Shown: one piece after another, positions 44,885 through 53,458 of the stretch
How the letters are laid out: the number at the start of each line of letters is the position of its first letter
Numbering within the stretch: the stretch's first letter is position 1
Assembly: GCA_947500055.1 (NCBI GenBank)
Contig: CANMQO010000007.1
Coordinates: 124,001-188,000 of the forward strand
Length of the DNA stretch: 64,000 nucleotides
Direction: 5' to 3'
From: an uncultured Paracoccaceae bacterium
GTDB lineage: Bacteria > Pseudomonadota > Alphaproteobacteria > Rhodobacterales > Rhodobacteraceae
Position numbers and translations under genes: made by a program
Notes under the pieces: model-generated
What the model was told of the DNA's origin: nothing
Database searches by the model: none
Seen by the model: the letters and a program-made list of their open reading frames with translations, nothing else

Positions 44885-45595
44885 GTGTTGATAGGCATGC
44901 CTGAGTCGGACTATCCGGATATCCGGGGTCTGCATCTATTTGCCGATATGGCGGATGACCAATTCGCCACACTTATGCGCGGATCCTATGTTCAGACGTT
45001 TCCGCCGCAGATAAACCTGATCGTTGAAGGCGATCCGAGCGACTTTCTGCATATCATTCTAACCGGATCAGTTGTGCTTTCGTCCAGTTGGAACGGGCGG
45101 GAAACGACGATGGCGACTGTCAGGCCCATATCGACATTTATCCTTGCGGCAACGATCAAGGACGCGCCCTATCTGATGTCCGCCAAAACACTGGAGAAAA
45201 GCCGTATCGCGCTGATCCCGAGCCAGGATGTCCGCAGCGTCTTTGACACGGACCATAATTTTGCACGCGCCATCGTGACCGAACTTGCCCAATGTTATCG
45301 GTCGGTCGTGAAATCGCAGAAGGATCTAAAGCTGCGGACTTCGCTGGAGCGGCTGGCGAATTACCTGTTACGTCAAAGGCAGAAACACGACGATGCCGTT
45401 GCCTTTGAACTGCAGCTTGAAAAACGCAGGCTCGCCTCATTCCTTGGGATGACGCCAGAGAACCTCAGTCGCGCTTTCAAGGGGCTGCAGCCCTATGGGG
45501 TGGAAGTGAATGGCAACCACATCAGGATCAGCGATTGTGATGATCTTGAGAAATTCGCGAAGCCGACGCCGTTGATTGACGACTTCAGGAGCTGA
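44885..45595 (+). CDS. narR: Crp/Fnr-family regulator, NarR-like
   Basis: 236 residues from a GTG at 44885 with AAGGAGG seven bases upstream. The N-terminal half is a cyclic-nucleotide-binding-like sensor domain; the C-terminal helix-turn-helix is RRLASFLGMTPENLSRAFKGL, with the FNR-type recognition E-x2-S-R that reads TTGA. It lacks the N-terminal Cys cluster of Fnr, as in Paracoccus NarR or DNR-type sensors. Placed divergently next to narK1, so it probably activates the nar genes in response to nitrate, nitrite or NO. Confidence 0.8.
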   Translation: MLIGMPESDYPDIRGLHLFADMADDQFATLMRGSYVQTFPPQINLIVEGDPSDFLHIILTGSVVLSSSWNGRETTMATVRPISTFILAATIKDAPYLMSAKTLEKSRIALIPSQDVRSVFDTDHNFARAIVTELAQCYRSVVKSQKDLKLRTSLERLANYLLRQRQKHDDAVAFELQLEKRRLASFLGMTPENLSRAFKGLQPYGVEVNGNHIRISDCDDLEKFAKPTPLIDDFRS

Positions 45596-45617
45596 GTGTC
45601 GCCGTTATCAGAGACTC

Positions 45618-46160
45618 CTAGCAGACCAATGCAGGCAATTGCCGGATCACGTTTGAATCGCCACGCGCCCGGGCGAGGGTCCACGAACCTTCCAGCGATA
45701 GAAACAGACGTTTGGCGCTTTGTTCCGCATCGTCCGGTGATTGCCCCAATCGCACGGCGTGCGTGGCTATCCTGTCCATCCACTGGGCGAAGATCCGGCT
45801 GAGCGTGTCGCGGAAGGTCGCGTTGTCCGGACCGCCATGCAGGGTGGCCGAAACCGGGCAACCGATCTTGCCTTCGTGGATGTCAAAATACTTGGCCAAC
45901 TTGTAGCAGAAGGTTGTGACGCCGTTGGTATAGTCCCCGGCCTGATCAAATGAGGCATCAATAATCCGCAAAACTTCCTCTGCGGCAATATCGGCCGCGG
46001 CCAGCGCGAGGTCGGCCTTCCCATTTGGAAAGTGGTGGTAGAGCGATCCTTTGGGCACGCCTGCCCGTTCCAGCACCTCTGAGATGCCGACCCCGTGGTA
46101 CCCCCTTTGCTGAAACAGGTAGCCGGCCTCGATGGCCAGCCTGGTGCGTGTGGATTTCAT
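45618..46160 (-). CDS. TetR-family transcriptional repressor (LmrA/YxaF-like)
   Basis: 180 residues. The N-terminal helix-turn-helix ([40 protein letters not shown]; first residues AIEAG) is typical TetR. The C-terminal ligand domain contains [12 protein letters not shown], like LmrA/YxaF proteins. It is divergent from an alpha/beta hydrolase gene, with two matching operators in the gap, so it probably represses both. Ligand unknown. Confidence 0.87.
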   Translation of the reverse strand: [180 protein letters not shown]

Positions 46161-46180
46161 GAAAGACAGTATTGCACCAA

Positions 46181-46196
46181 TAGACCGAATGGTCTA
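46181..46196. promoter_or_regulatory. TetR operator 1
   Basis: TAGACCGAATGGTCTA is a perfect palindrome with 6-bp arms around a 4-base core, 21 bp from the tetR start codon. Confidence 0.8.
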
Positions 46197-46207
46197 GATG
46201 TGATGAT

Positions 46208-46223
46208 TGGACCGACCGGTCTA
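46208..46223. promoter_or_regulatory. TetR operator 2
   Basis: TGGACCGACCGGTCTA repeats the first operator with one mismatch in the arms; centre-to-centre distance is 27 bp. It lies 17 bp before the hydrolase ATG. Confidence 0.75.
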
Positions 46224-46239
46224 CTATGGGAGATACGCT

Positions 46240-47097
46240 ATGAATATGCATGCCAGTATCGGTTTTGAAGACCATAAGTTCTATTCCGGGGGCCACACAT
46301 TGCGTGGGCGATTGTACCGGACGGTAAGTGCACCGCGCGCAGTTGCGGTTCTGAACGGGGCAACAGGCGTCCCGCAGCGGTTTTACGAGGCATTTGCCCG
46401 GTGGCTGGCTGAGGCTCAGAACATAGCCTGCCTGACCTTTGACTATCGGGATTTTGGAGCGTCTGCCCGAAAGCCGATGAAACGCTCCACCGCAACGATG
46501 GCCGATTGGGGGATTCACGATCAACAGGTGGCCCGGGATCATCTAAGCGCGCGTTTTCCAGATGTACCGCTTTGGGTGATCGGCCATTCATTGGGGGGGT
46601 TGATGCTGCCGTTCCAGAAGGATCTTGATCAGATTGACCGCGTGATCACCATCGCGGCTGGCCCCGCGCATCTTTCTGCGCATCCTTACCCTTATCGCTT
46701 TGTCGCTGCGGCCTATTGGTATGCGCTTGGACCACCGGCCACGCTGTTGTCGGGGTATATGCCGGGCAAGCGTCTTCGCTTTGGAGAGGACATTCCGGCA
46801 GGCGTTTTTTGGCAATGGCGGCGGTGGTGCACATCGCGCGGCTTTTTTGCGGGTGAGATCGGGGATGTGCTGCCGATGCCGGACTGGAATGGGGTGAAGG
46901 CACCGGTGAAGATTGTGGCGATCAAGGATGACGCGCTGGTGCCGCCAGCCAGCGTATGGCGTTTGATGGAGTTCTTTCAGGGCGCGCCCAAGACCCAGCT
47001 GGTGGTTGATCCGGCATGCTATGCGTTGCCGGAGATTGGCCATATCGCGCCATTTTCGACCCGAAATCAGGCGATCTGGGCTGATCTGATTGCCTGA
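46240..47097 (+). CDS. Alpha/beta hydrolase
   Basis: 285 residues from MNMHASIGFEDHKFY, with GGAG seven bases upstream. The nucleophile elbow GHSLGG (IGHSLGGLML) and DYRDFGAS oxyanion-side turn are present; the acid and His are probably in VAIKDDALVPP and EIGHIAPF. It resembles the serine-aminopeptidase/lysophospholipase-like hydrolases, without a signal peptide. Regulated by the divergent TetR through two operators. Substrate unknown. Confidence 0.82.
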   Translation: MNMHASIGFEDHKFYSGGHTLRGRLYRTVSAPRAVAVLNGATGVPQRFYEAFARWLAEAQNIACLTFDYRDFGASARKPMKRSTATMADWGIHDQQVARDHLSARFPDVPLWVIGHSLGGLMLPFQKDLDQIDRVITIAAGPAHLSAHPYPYRFVAAAYWYALGPPATLLSGYMPGKRLRFGEDIPAGVFWQWRRWCTSRGFFAGEIGDVLPMPDWNGVKAPVKIVAIKDDALVPPASVWRLMEFFQGAPKTQLVVDPACYALPEIGHIAPFSTRNQAIWADLIA

Positions 47098-47208
47098 TTA
47101 TTCAGGTGGCAGAAAGAACTTGAATGTCGGGTCGAAACCGTCGGGCAGTTCTGCCGGTGGCGGCGCGCAGGCCGCCACAAAAAGGAGCAGGGGGAGCAAG
47201 CGGATCAT
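47098..47208 (-). CDS. 36-residue lipoprotein, coupled to the protease gene
   Basis: A short ORF reading MIRLLPLLLFVAACAPPPAE with a signal sequence and lipobox VAAC (Cys at residue 14), then about 20 mature residues ending FKFFLPPE. Its ATG overlaps the stop of the protease gene as ATGA, which supports it being translated. Its stop abuts the hydrolase stop. No family is recognised; the size suggests a small membrane-anchored partner or a remnant. Confidence 0.6.
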   Translation of the reverse strand: MIRLLPLLLFVAACAPPPAELPDGFDPTFKFFLPPE

Positions 47209-47783
47209 CGTGTCAGCACCAGTTCTCCGCCCCCAATTTCGATCCGGTTATAGCGATCCAGATATGTCATGCCCAACAGTGAATCCTCCATCGCGCCTTC
47301 ATTGACCACCGCAGGAAGGTCCCGGTCGCGCAGGTCAGCCAAACGCACCTCATCCAGTGTGACCGGGGCCGTTCGCACAACGCCATTGGCGGTGCTGGCT
47401 GTGCCAAAATAACGGAGTGTTTCGGGGTCGATGCCGATACGCCGCGCATCGGCCTGTGTCAGGACAACCTGACTTGCCCCTGTATCAATGACAAAGCGAA
47501 CCGGCACGTCATTGATCTCCAGCGTGAGATAGTAATGCCCATCGCGGCTGCGTGGGACACTGATCCGTCCATCATCCAGAATGTCATGGCGTGCGGTGAC
47601 ATCGCGGTTGATGTCGTCCCACAATCCATATGCGCCGATGACGCCGACAAAGATCAGTGCCCATATGGCGGCTTGCTGCGCCATCTTACCCATATTGCTT
47701 CGCCCGGCCACAATGGCCGATCCGCCAATCGCCGCGCCCAAAAGGACGAGATAGGTAAGTTGCATGATTTGGTCATTGGTCAT
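47205..47783 (-). CDS. Membrane-anchored retropepsin-like aspartic protease
   Basis: 192 residues from MTNDQIMQLTYLVL. Two N-terminal membrane segments (about 7-25 and 38-57) precede a single-domain aspartic protease fold with the active-site VIDTGASQVVLT; these proteins must dimerise to be active. The family is the clan AA proteases of TIGR02281 type, common in alphaproteobacteria. An in-frame ATG at 47765 is an alternative. The small lipoprotein gene overlaps its stop. Substrate unknown. Confidence 0.8.
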   Translation of the reverse strand: MTNDQIMQLTYLVLLGAAIGGSAIVAGRSNMGKMAQQAAIWALIFVGVIGAYGLWDDINRDVTARHDILDDGRISVPRSRDGHYYLTLEINDVPVRFVIDTGASQVVLTQADARRIGIDPETLRYFGTASTANGVVRTAPVTLDEVRLADLRDRDLPAVVNEGAMEDSLLGMTYLDRYNRIEIGGGELVLTR

Positions 47784-47799
47784 GAGAATGATATAGGCA

Positions 47800-48429
47800 T
47801 CAACCGCCGATCCCGAAACCCCGCAACCCGTCCAGCACGAATTGCACTGCGAGGGCGGCCAACAACATACCAAGCACCCGGGTCACGATGTTCAGCCCGG
47901 TCTTGCCCAATGCGCGCTCTATGGCGGGTGCTGCGAGGAAGGACAAAAGAACAATCAACAGGATGGCCATCAGCACGCCTGCGATGGCGCCGAAATCGGC
48001 GGCTCCCTGGGCTTCACCGGCAAGCAGAATGATCGTCGTGATCGCGCCGGGTCCGACGATCAGCGGCAGCGCAAGGGGGAAGACAGAGGGATCATCATGA
48101 TGCTCGGCCTGGCCTTCGGCCGCGCTATCCTCGCGTCTTGCCTGACGGCGCTGGAATAGCATGTCGAGCGCGGTCAGAAACAACAGGATACCACCCGCAA
48201 TGCGAAATGCATTCATCGAAATGCCGATGAAACCAAGGACAGTTTCGCCCAAAAACAGAAACAGGACCATGAGGACGGCCGACACCACGCAGGCCCGGAT
48301 CGCGATTGTCCGGCGTTGTGCCGCGCTCATTCCCTGGGTCAGGGCGATGAATACCGGCGTCAGGCCCGGAGGATCGATGATAATGAACATCGTTGTGAAA
48401 GCGGCGATGAGGGCGGGGAGCTCGGTCAT
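47800..48429 (-). CDS. MarC-family integral membrane protein
   Basis: 209 residues from MTELPALIAAFTTMF with six membrane helices. MarC-family features are FIIIDPPGLTPVFIALTQGM near the N-terminus and PLALPLIVGPGAITTIILL after a charged loop. Despite the name, a role in multiple antibiotic resistance is not supported for the family; function is unknown. The longer frame to 48507 runs into the hairpin element. Same strand as the protease gene, 16 bp apart. Confidence 0.85.
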   Translation of the reverse strand: MTELPALIAAFTTMFIIIDPPGLTPVFIALTQGMSAAQRRTIAIRACVVSAVLMVLFLFLGETVLGFIGISMNAFRIAGGILLFLTALDMLFQRRQARREDSAAEGQAEHHDDPSVFPLALPLIVGPGAITTIILLAGEAQGAADFGAIAGVLMAILLIVLLSFLAAPAIERALGKTGLNIVTRVLGMLLAALAVQFVLDGLRGFGIGG

Positions 48430-48480
48430 GTGATGCACGTTCGCTGGTTTTGGTGAGAGGTTCAAGAGTTGCGCGGCAGC

Positions 48481-48524
48481 AAATCCTCCTAGAGGATTTG
48501 AATACAAACTTTCTTAGAAAGTTT
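48481..48524. repeat. Double-hairpin element A (after the ABC-F gene)
   Basis: Two perfect hairpins in tandem: AAATCCTC-CTA-GAGGATTT (48481-48499) and AAACTTTC-TTA-GAAAGTTT (48506-48524). It begins 14 bp beyond the ABC-F stop on the minus strand. A sister element with the same AAATCCT and AAA-TTT arms lies at 50444-50489. Probable tandem terminators or a repeat family. Confidence 0.8.
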
Positions 48525-48538
48525 GGGTGCGCGTGGCG

Positions 48539-50392
48539 TTACGGTTTTTCTGCTTTTTCCAGCTTTTCGAGTGATGCCATCCACATCGCTTCGGCCCGCT
48601 CCAACCCGTCCATCACTTCGGCATATTTCTTGTTCCAGGTTGCCAACTCACCCGCCTTGCCCTCCTCATAAAGCACCGGATCGGCGAGCTTTTTGGCAAG
48701 TTTGTCACGCATGTCATTGATTTTCTTAACCCGCTCTTCGTTTTTGCGCACGTCAGAGCGCAACGCCTGCATGGCCTCGCGTGTGGGCTTGGCCGCTTTG
48801 ACGGGTTTAGGTTTGTCTTTGGTGCCGGGTTTTTCCGGCATCAGCAGCATTTTTCGATAGGCTTGCAAATCGTCAGCATAGGGCGTCACATGGCCATCCT
48901 TAACCAGCCAAAGCCGGTCTGCCACCATCGACAACAGGTGCATGTCGTGGCTGACAAGGATAACCGCACCGGAATAGGCGGTCAGCGCCTCGACAAGCGC
49001 TTCGCGGCTTTCGATATCAAGGTGGTTGGTCGGCTCATCGAGGATCAGCAGATGAGGGGCGGGCAGGGTGGCCAGCAACAGCGAAAGCCGTGCCTTTTGA
49101 CCACCTGACAGCCTGCCGACTTCGGTATCAGCCTGATCTGCGCCAAGGCCAAAACCTGCAAGGCGTGCCCGCAGTTTGGCCTGACCTTCGGTCGGCCTTT
49201 CGCGGAAGAGGTGATCAAGCGGCGTTTCGTCAACGCGCAATTCATCCACCTGGTGCTGAGCAAAGAACCCGATGCGCAATTTGCTGGAACGCACCATTTT
49301 TCCCTGCGCCACGGCCAGCCGGTCAGAAAGCATCTTCGACAGGGTCGATTTCCCTTCGCCGTTGCGCCCCAGAAGCGCGATCCGGTCATCCTGATCAATC
49401 CGCAGGTTCAGGTCACGCAGGACGATATGTTCGCCATAACCCACCGCGGCCCCCTCGGTGGCGATGATCGGTGGCGAAAGTTCCTCGGGCTCCGGAAAGG
49501 TGAAAACAGTGCGCGCCGCGTCCTCGGGGGCACGGATTGTTTCCATCTTTTCCAGCATCTTGACCCGCGATTGCGCTTGTTTGGCCTTCGAGGCCTTGGC
49601 CTTGAAGCGATCAACAAAGGCCTGCAAATGGGCACGTTGGGCATCCTGCTTCTTGGCTGCCGCCGCTTGTACCGCCCTGTTTGCGGCACGTTGCCTGGCG
49701 AACGTGTCATATGGCCCAGTGTAGTAGATCAGCCCCTTGTTTTCGAGGTGAAGGATACCGCCGACTGAGCGGTTCAACAGCTCACGATCATGGCTGACAA
49801 TCAGAACGGTGTGGGGGTATTTGACCAGATAGGCCTCAAGCCAGAGCGCGCCTTCAAGGTCGAGATAGTTGGTTGGTTCGTCCAGAAGCAACAGATCGGG
49901 CTCACTGAAAAGAACAGCGGCAAGTGCGACCCGCATCCGCCAGCCGCCCGAGAAGGCCGCGCAGGGCATTTGTTGCTCTTCATGGGTAAAGCCAAGGCCG
50001 CGCAGGATTGTCGCGGCGCGTGCCTCTGCCGACCAGGCGTCAATATCGGCAAGCCGCGTTTGAACATCCGCGATACGTGCTGGATCAGTTGCGGTCTCAG
50101 CTTCGGCCAGCAGCGACTCGCGCTCCGTGTCGGCGCGCAGAACGGTGTCGATCAATGACACTTCATTGCCGGGCACCTCTTGGCTGACACCGCCGATTTT
50201 CCAGCCCTTCGGGATGTTCACATGTCCAGTGTCCAACACCATTTCGCCACGGATCACCCGAAACAGTGTGGTCTTGCCAGAGCCATTGCGCCCGACCAGT
50301 CCGACCTTGTGTCCGGCAGGAATGGTGACGCTGGCGTTTTCGACCAATGTGCGGCCTTCAACGGAATAGGTGATGTCTGAAATCTTGAGCAT
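48539..50392 (-). CDS. ABC-F family ATPase (YheS/Uup-like)
   Basis: 617 residues from MLKISDITYSVEGRTLVE. Two ABC domains, each complete: Walker A GRNGSGKTT and GRNGEGKST; signatures SGGWRMR and SGGQKAR; Walker B LLLLDEPTNYLD and LLILDEPTNHLD. No membrane domain. Between them is a charged linker (PtIM; RFKAKASKAKQAQSRVKMLEKM), and the C-terminus is a Lys-rich coiled coil. ABC-F proteins act on the ribosome. It is bordered by double-hairpin elements at both ends. The 21-residue extension to 50455 enters element B. Confidence 0.92.
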   Translation of the reverse strand: MLKISDITYSVEGRTLVENASVTIPAGHKVGLVGRNGSGKTTLFRVIRGEMVLDTGHVNIPKGWKIGGVSQEVPGNEVSLIDTVLRADTERESLLAEAETATDPARIADVQTRLADIDAWSAEARAATILRGLGFTHEEQQMPCAAFSGGWRMRVALAAVLFSEPDLLLLDEPTNYLDLEGALWLEAYLVKYPHTVLIVSHDRELLNRSVGGILHLENKGLIYYTGPYDTFARQRAANRAVQAAAAKKQDAQRAHLQAFVDRFKAKASKAKQAQSRVKMLEKMETIRAPEDAARTVFTFPEPEELSPPIIATEGAAVGYGEHIVLRDLNLRIDQDDRIALLGRNGEGKSTLSKMLSDRLAVAQGKMVRSSKLRIGFFAQHQVDELRVDETPLDHLFRERPTEGQAKLRARLAGFGLGADQADTEVGRLSGGQKARLSLLLATLPAPHLLILDEPTNHLDIESREALVEALTAYSGAVILVSHDMHLLSMVADRLWLVKDGHVTPYADDLQAYRKMLLMPEKPGTKDKPKPVKAAKPTREAMQALRSDVRKNEERVKKINDMRDKLAKKLADPVLYEEGKAGELATWNKKYAEVMDGLERAEAMWMASLEKLEKAEKP

Positions 50393-50443
50393 AGCAGGCG
50401 CTATGCTTGATCTGGGCTGCGGGGTCAATCGCTGGCGCGGGGC

Positions 50444-50489
50444 AAAATCCTGCACAGGATTTTGTGCAAAGTTTTTTCAAAAAACTTTG
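50444..50489. repeat. Double-hairpin element B (after the MFS gene)
   Basis: Two hairpins in tandem: AAAATCCTG-CA-CAGGATTTT (50444-50463) and CAAAGTTTTT-TCA-AAAAACTTTG (50467-50489, approximate loop). It starts immediately after the MFS stop codon on the minus strand and precedes the ABC-F start by about 52 bp. Shares layout and arm sequence with element A. Confidence 0.8.
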
Positions 50490-51800
50490 TCACCCGTGGG
50501 TGGGCCAGTGATGGTGCTCATCATCAATGACTAGCGCGTGGGCATGGCTCTTTCCTCCGCCTTGCAAATGGGGGTGATCTCTTGGCAATTCAGGGTGACT
50601 GTGAGGGACAATAACCGGATCCCCCTGGGGCCATAGCTTTAATGCGCCGATGACGCCGACTGCTCCAAGTGTTCCCAGCACGGTGAAACTTGCCTTGGTG
50701 CCGTAAGCTGTCATGACGCCGCCTGCCAAAGGGTAGGTGACCAACCAACAGGCATGTGACAATGCGAATTGTGCGGTGAAAACGGCAGGTCGGTCGTCGC
50801 TATGTGCAGAACGCCGTATCAACCGCCCCTGCGGTGTCAGTGCTGCGGCGTAACCAAATCCCATGAGGGCCCAAATGAGAAGGAAGGCAGACCATGTGGG
50901 TATGACAAATACCTGCAAAATCATCAGAAGGGTCAGCAATGTTGCGCCACTGATCATGACGGGTCTGTCGCCGCGCCATTTCAGCAGGCCGGGCAGGGCA
51001 AATGCAGCGAGCATGGAACCACTGCCAAAGGCCGCCAGGGCGATGGCAACGTCCCGGTCGGTGCCGCCGAAACCATTTCGTACCACTACGACCGTGTTCA
51101 CGATAACAAATGCGCTGGCAGCGGCGGCTGTAAGGGTGACGGCCAGTAGCCCGCGTAACCTCGGTGTTGCCAGGTAAATCCGTGTGCCCCGGGTGAGCCG
51201 TTCACGAAACGGGCGATCTTTGCCCGGTCTTCGGATTGGCAACAACGTCAGCCAGATCAGCAAGGCAGAGACCGCAAATCCAACAACCGTGCCGCCAAAC
51301 AACCAATGGTAGCTGATAAACAGCAAGAGCACCCCCGCCAGTGCCGGGCTGAGCAGGTTTTCCAGATCATAGGCCAGTCGCGAAAGCGACAGCGCACGGG
51401 AATAATCGTCCTCGTCCTGCAGCACGTCGGGTATGGTTGCCTGGAAGGTTGGCGTGAACGTGGCAGAGGCGGTCTGCAACAGGAATATCGCCAGATAGAT
51501 CTGCCAGACTTCGGTGATGAATGGCAAAAAGAGGGCCACGCCCGCCCGGATCAGGTCTGCCACGATCAGAACGGGCTTACGGGGCAGGTTCGCCACCAGT
51601 GCCCCCGCAATCGGTGCGAGTCCCACATAGGCCACCATCTTGATCGCGTAAGCCGTGCCAAGCACCGATCCGGCGGCGGCCCCTGCAAGATCATAGGCGA
51701 GCAGGCCAAGTGCAACGGTCAGCAGACCGGTCCCAAGAAGTGCAACAACCTGTGCGGCAAAAAGCCGACCAAATATGGGATGGATGATGAGACGCCACAT
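50490..51800 (-). CDS. MFS exporter with His-rich cytoplasmic tail
   Basis: 436 residues of the DHA3/NreB-like major facilitator branch, about 12 helices (for example MWRLIIHPIFGRLFAAQVVALLG and the GRLIRRSAH loop). The last 37 residues hold 10 His (HSHPELPRDHPHLQ, then SHAHALVIDDEHHHWPTH), like the nickel-exporting NreB and NrsD carriers. A role in divalent-metal efflux is therefore suggested; no metal-regulator gene is adjacent. It ends one base before hairpin element B. Confidence 0.8.
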   Translation of the reverse strand: MWRLIIHPIFGRLFAAQVVALLGTGLLTVALGLLAYDLAGAAAGSVLGTAYAIKMVAYVGLAPIAGALVANLPRKPVLIVADLIRAGVALFLPFITEVWQIYLAIFLLQTASATFTPTFQATIPDVLQDEDDYSRALSLSRLAYDLENLLSPALAGVLLLFISYHWLFGGTVVGFAVSALLIWLTLLPIRRPGKDRPFRERLTRGTRIYLATPRLRGLLAVTLTAAAASAFVIVNTVVVVRNGFGGTDRDVAIALAAFGSGSMLAAFALPGLLKWRGDRPVMISGATLLTLLMILQVFVIPTWSAFLLIWALMGFGYAAALTPQGRLIRRSAHSDDRPAVFTAQFALSHACWLVTYPLAGGVMTAYGTKASFTVLGTLGAVGVIGALKLWPQGDPVIVPHSHPELPRDHPHLQGGGKSHAHALVIDDEHHHWPTHG

Positions 51801-51835
51801 ACCGTCAGGCTATCCCTGCGCCAGCCGCCGTGCAA

Positions 51836-52894
51836 TCAACCCCAGATATCGCCAATGGTAAAACCGGTCTGGAAGGGGTCGGACGGGTCGAGCATGTATT
51901 GCGAGACACCGGTGATCCAGCCGCGTCCCGACAGGTTGGGCACTATGGCGTCATATTGGCCGATCCTGGTCGTCCGCTCGATCCGGCCGGTGAAGGTCGT
52001 TCCAAGCGGCCCCGCGTTGACATAGTCTTCCCCCGGTTTCAGTTGTCCTCGTGCGTGCAGGACAGCCATTTTTGCGCAAGTGCCTGTGCCACATGGGGAT
52101 CGGTCGAGGGCGCCGGAAATGGCATAGGGGTTATCTGGATCAAACCTGCCGGATGCCAATGTGACGGCACCACGCCCATCGGTTGCGGGGTCTGTTGCGG
52201 GGGCCGTCAGCTGGGTGATTGTCGGCCCGGTAATGTCCGGGTTGTCCGGGTGGGTGACTGGATACTGGGCGCGGGCGGCGACGCGCATCGCTTCAGATGC
52301 GCGCACGATGGCGGTGCCGTTCCTGGCGATCGGATCAATGTCAAATTGCCGGGCATCGGCAATCACGAAGAACATGCCCCCCCATGCGATATCAACCTGC
52401 ACAGTGCCGTAACCGGGCATATCCAGAGGGACAACCAGATGCATGGCAAAGGCGGGTACGTTTTCAAATGCGACCCGTTCAACCTTGCCGTTCTTGCAGG
52501 TGGCGGTCACGTCGATCAGACCGGCAGGTGCTTCGAGCCGTAATTTGGTCACCGGTTCCCGCATCGGAATGATCCCGGTTTCCAACAAGACGGTCGTTAC
52601 GCAAATGGCGTTGCTGCCGGACATGGGCGGATATTCTGTCTGCTCCATGATGATGAAGCCGGCATCGGCGGTGGGATCGCATGGTGGGACAAGCGCGTTG
52701 CAGCATAAGGCGGGATTTCCACGAGGTTCCTGCAACATCAGCGTGCGGATATCGTCGTGATGGGCCTGCATATATTGCATCTTCTCCATCACCGTCTTGC
52801 CGGGCAGGTGCGGCATGCCGCCGGTGATGACGCGCCCACCTTCGCCTTCAGCATGGGCTTCGACGGCGGTGATCATGCGGGTTGCGCGCATCAT
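51836..52894 (-). CDS. Proline racemase-family enzyme (hydroxyproline epimerase or dehydratase-like)
   Basis: 352 residues of the PLP-independent proline racemase fold. In canonical enzymes two Cys act as acid and base; here the first position is Ser (S92 in PPMSGSNAIC) and the second is Cys (C268 in DRSPCGTG). Cys-Cys members are racemases or 4-hydroxyproline epimerases, and Cys-Thr members are trans-3-hydroxyproline dehydratases. The Ser-Cys pair leaves the reaction open. No hydroxyproline-catabolism genes are adjacent. Confidence 0.8.
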   Translation of the reverse strand: MMRATRMITAVEAHAEGEGGRVITGGMPHLPGKTVMEKMQYMQAHHDDIRTLMLQEPRGNPALCCNALVPPCDPTADAGFIIMEQTEYPPMSGSNAICVTTVLLETGIIPMREPVTKLRLEAPAGLIDVTATCKNGKVERVAFENVPAFAMHLVVPLDMPGYGTVQVDIAWGGMFFVIADARQFDIDPIARNGTAIVRASEAMRVAARAQYPVTHPDNPDITGPTITQLTAPATDPATDGRGAVTLASGRFDPDNPYAISGALDRSPCGTGTCAKMAVLHARGQLKPGEDYVNAGPLGTTFTGRIERTTRIGQYDAIVPNLSGRGWITGVSQYMLDPSDPFQTGFTIGDIWG

Positions 52895-53033
52895 GGGGTC
52901 CTTTTGTGGCGTGGTGCGAGCATTGCGCGGGTTTACTGGCGGTGCAAAGCAAAATCTGCCCCCTTTTCATGGGGAATAGGCCGTGTTAGGGGGCTGCCAA
53001 CGCATAACCTTAGCAATGAAAGACCCTGAAAAT

Positions 53034-53456
53034 ATGGCGATCCAGCGTACATTCAGCATCATCAAACCTGACGCAACAAAGCGTAACCTGACCGGTCAGA
53101 TCGTGGCCAAATTCGAAGAGGCCGGCCTGCGCATCGTCGCCTCCAAGCGCATTCAGCTGACACTGGCACAGGCGCAGCAGTTCTACGGCGTCCATTCAGA
53201 GCGCCCATTCTTTGGCGAATTGTGCGAATTCATGATTTCCGAGCCGATTGTCGTGCAGGTTCTGGAAGGCGAAGATGCGATTGCCAAGAACCGCGAAGTC
53301 ATGGGTGCGACGAACCCTGCCGACGCTGCACCCGGCACCATCCGCAAGGAATTTGCATTGTCGATCGGCGAAAACTCGGTTCACGGATCCGATGCCCCTG
53401 AAACCGCAGCAGAAGAGATTGCATTCTTCTTCTCCGGGCTTGAACTGGTCGGCTAA
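53034..53456 (+). CDS. ndk: Nucleoside-diphosphate kinase
   Basis: 140 residues from [18 protein letters not shown]. The phosphorylated His is in [20 protein letters not shown], and [23 protein letters not shown] is the usual nucleotide-binding block. It equilibrates nucleoside triphosphates with ATP. The open frame begins earlier (52983), but this ATG gives the standard length. Confidence 0.97.
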   Translation: MAIQRTFSIIKPDATKRNLTGQIVAKFEEAGLRIVASKRIQLTLAQAQQFYGVHSERPFFGELCEFMISEPIVVQVLEGEDAIAKNREVMGATNPADAAPGTIRKEFALSIGENSVHGSDAPETAAEEIAFFFSGLELVG

Positions 53457-53458
53457 GT

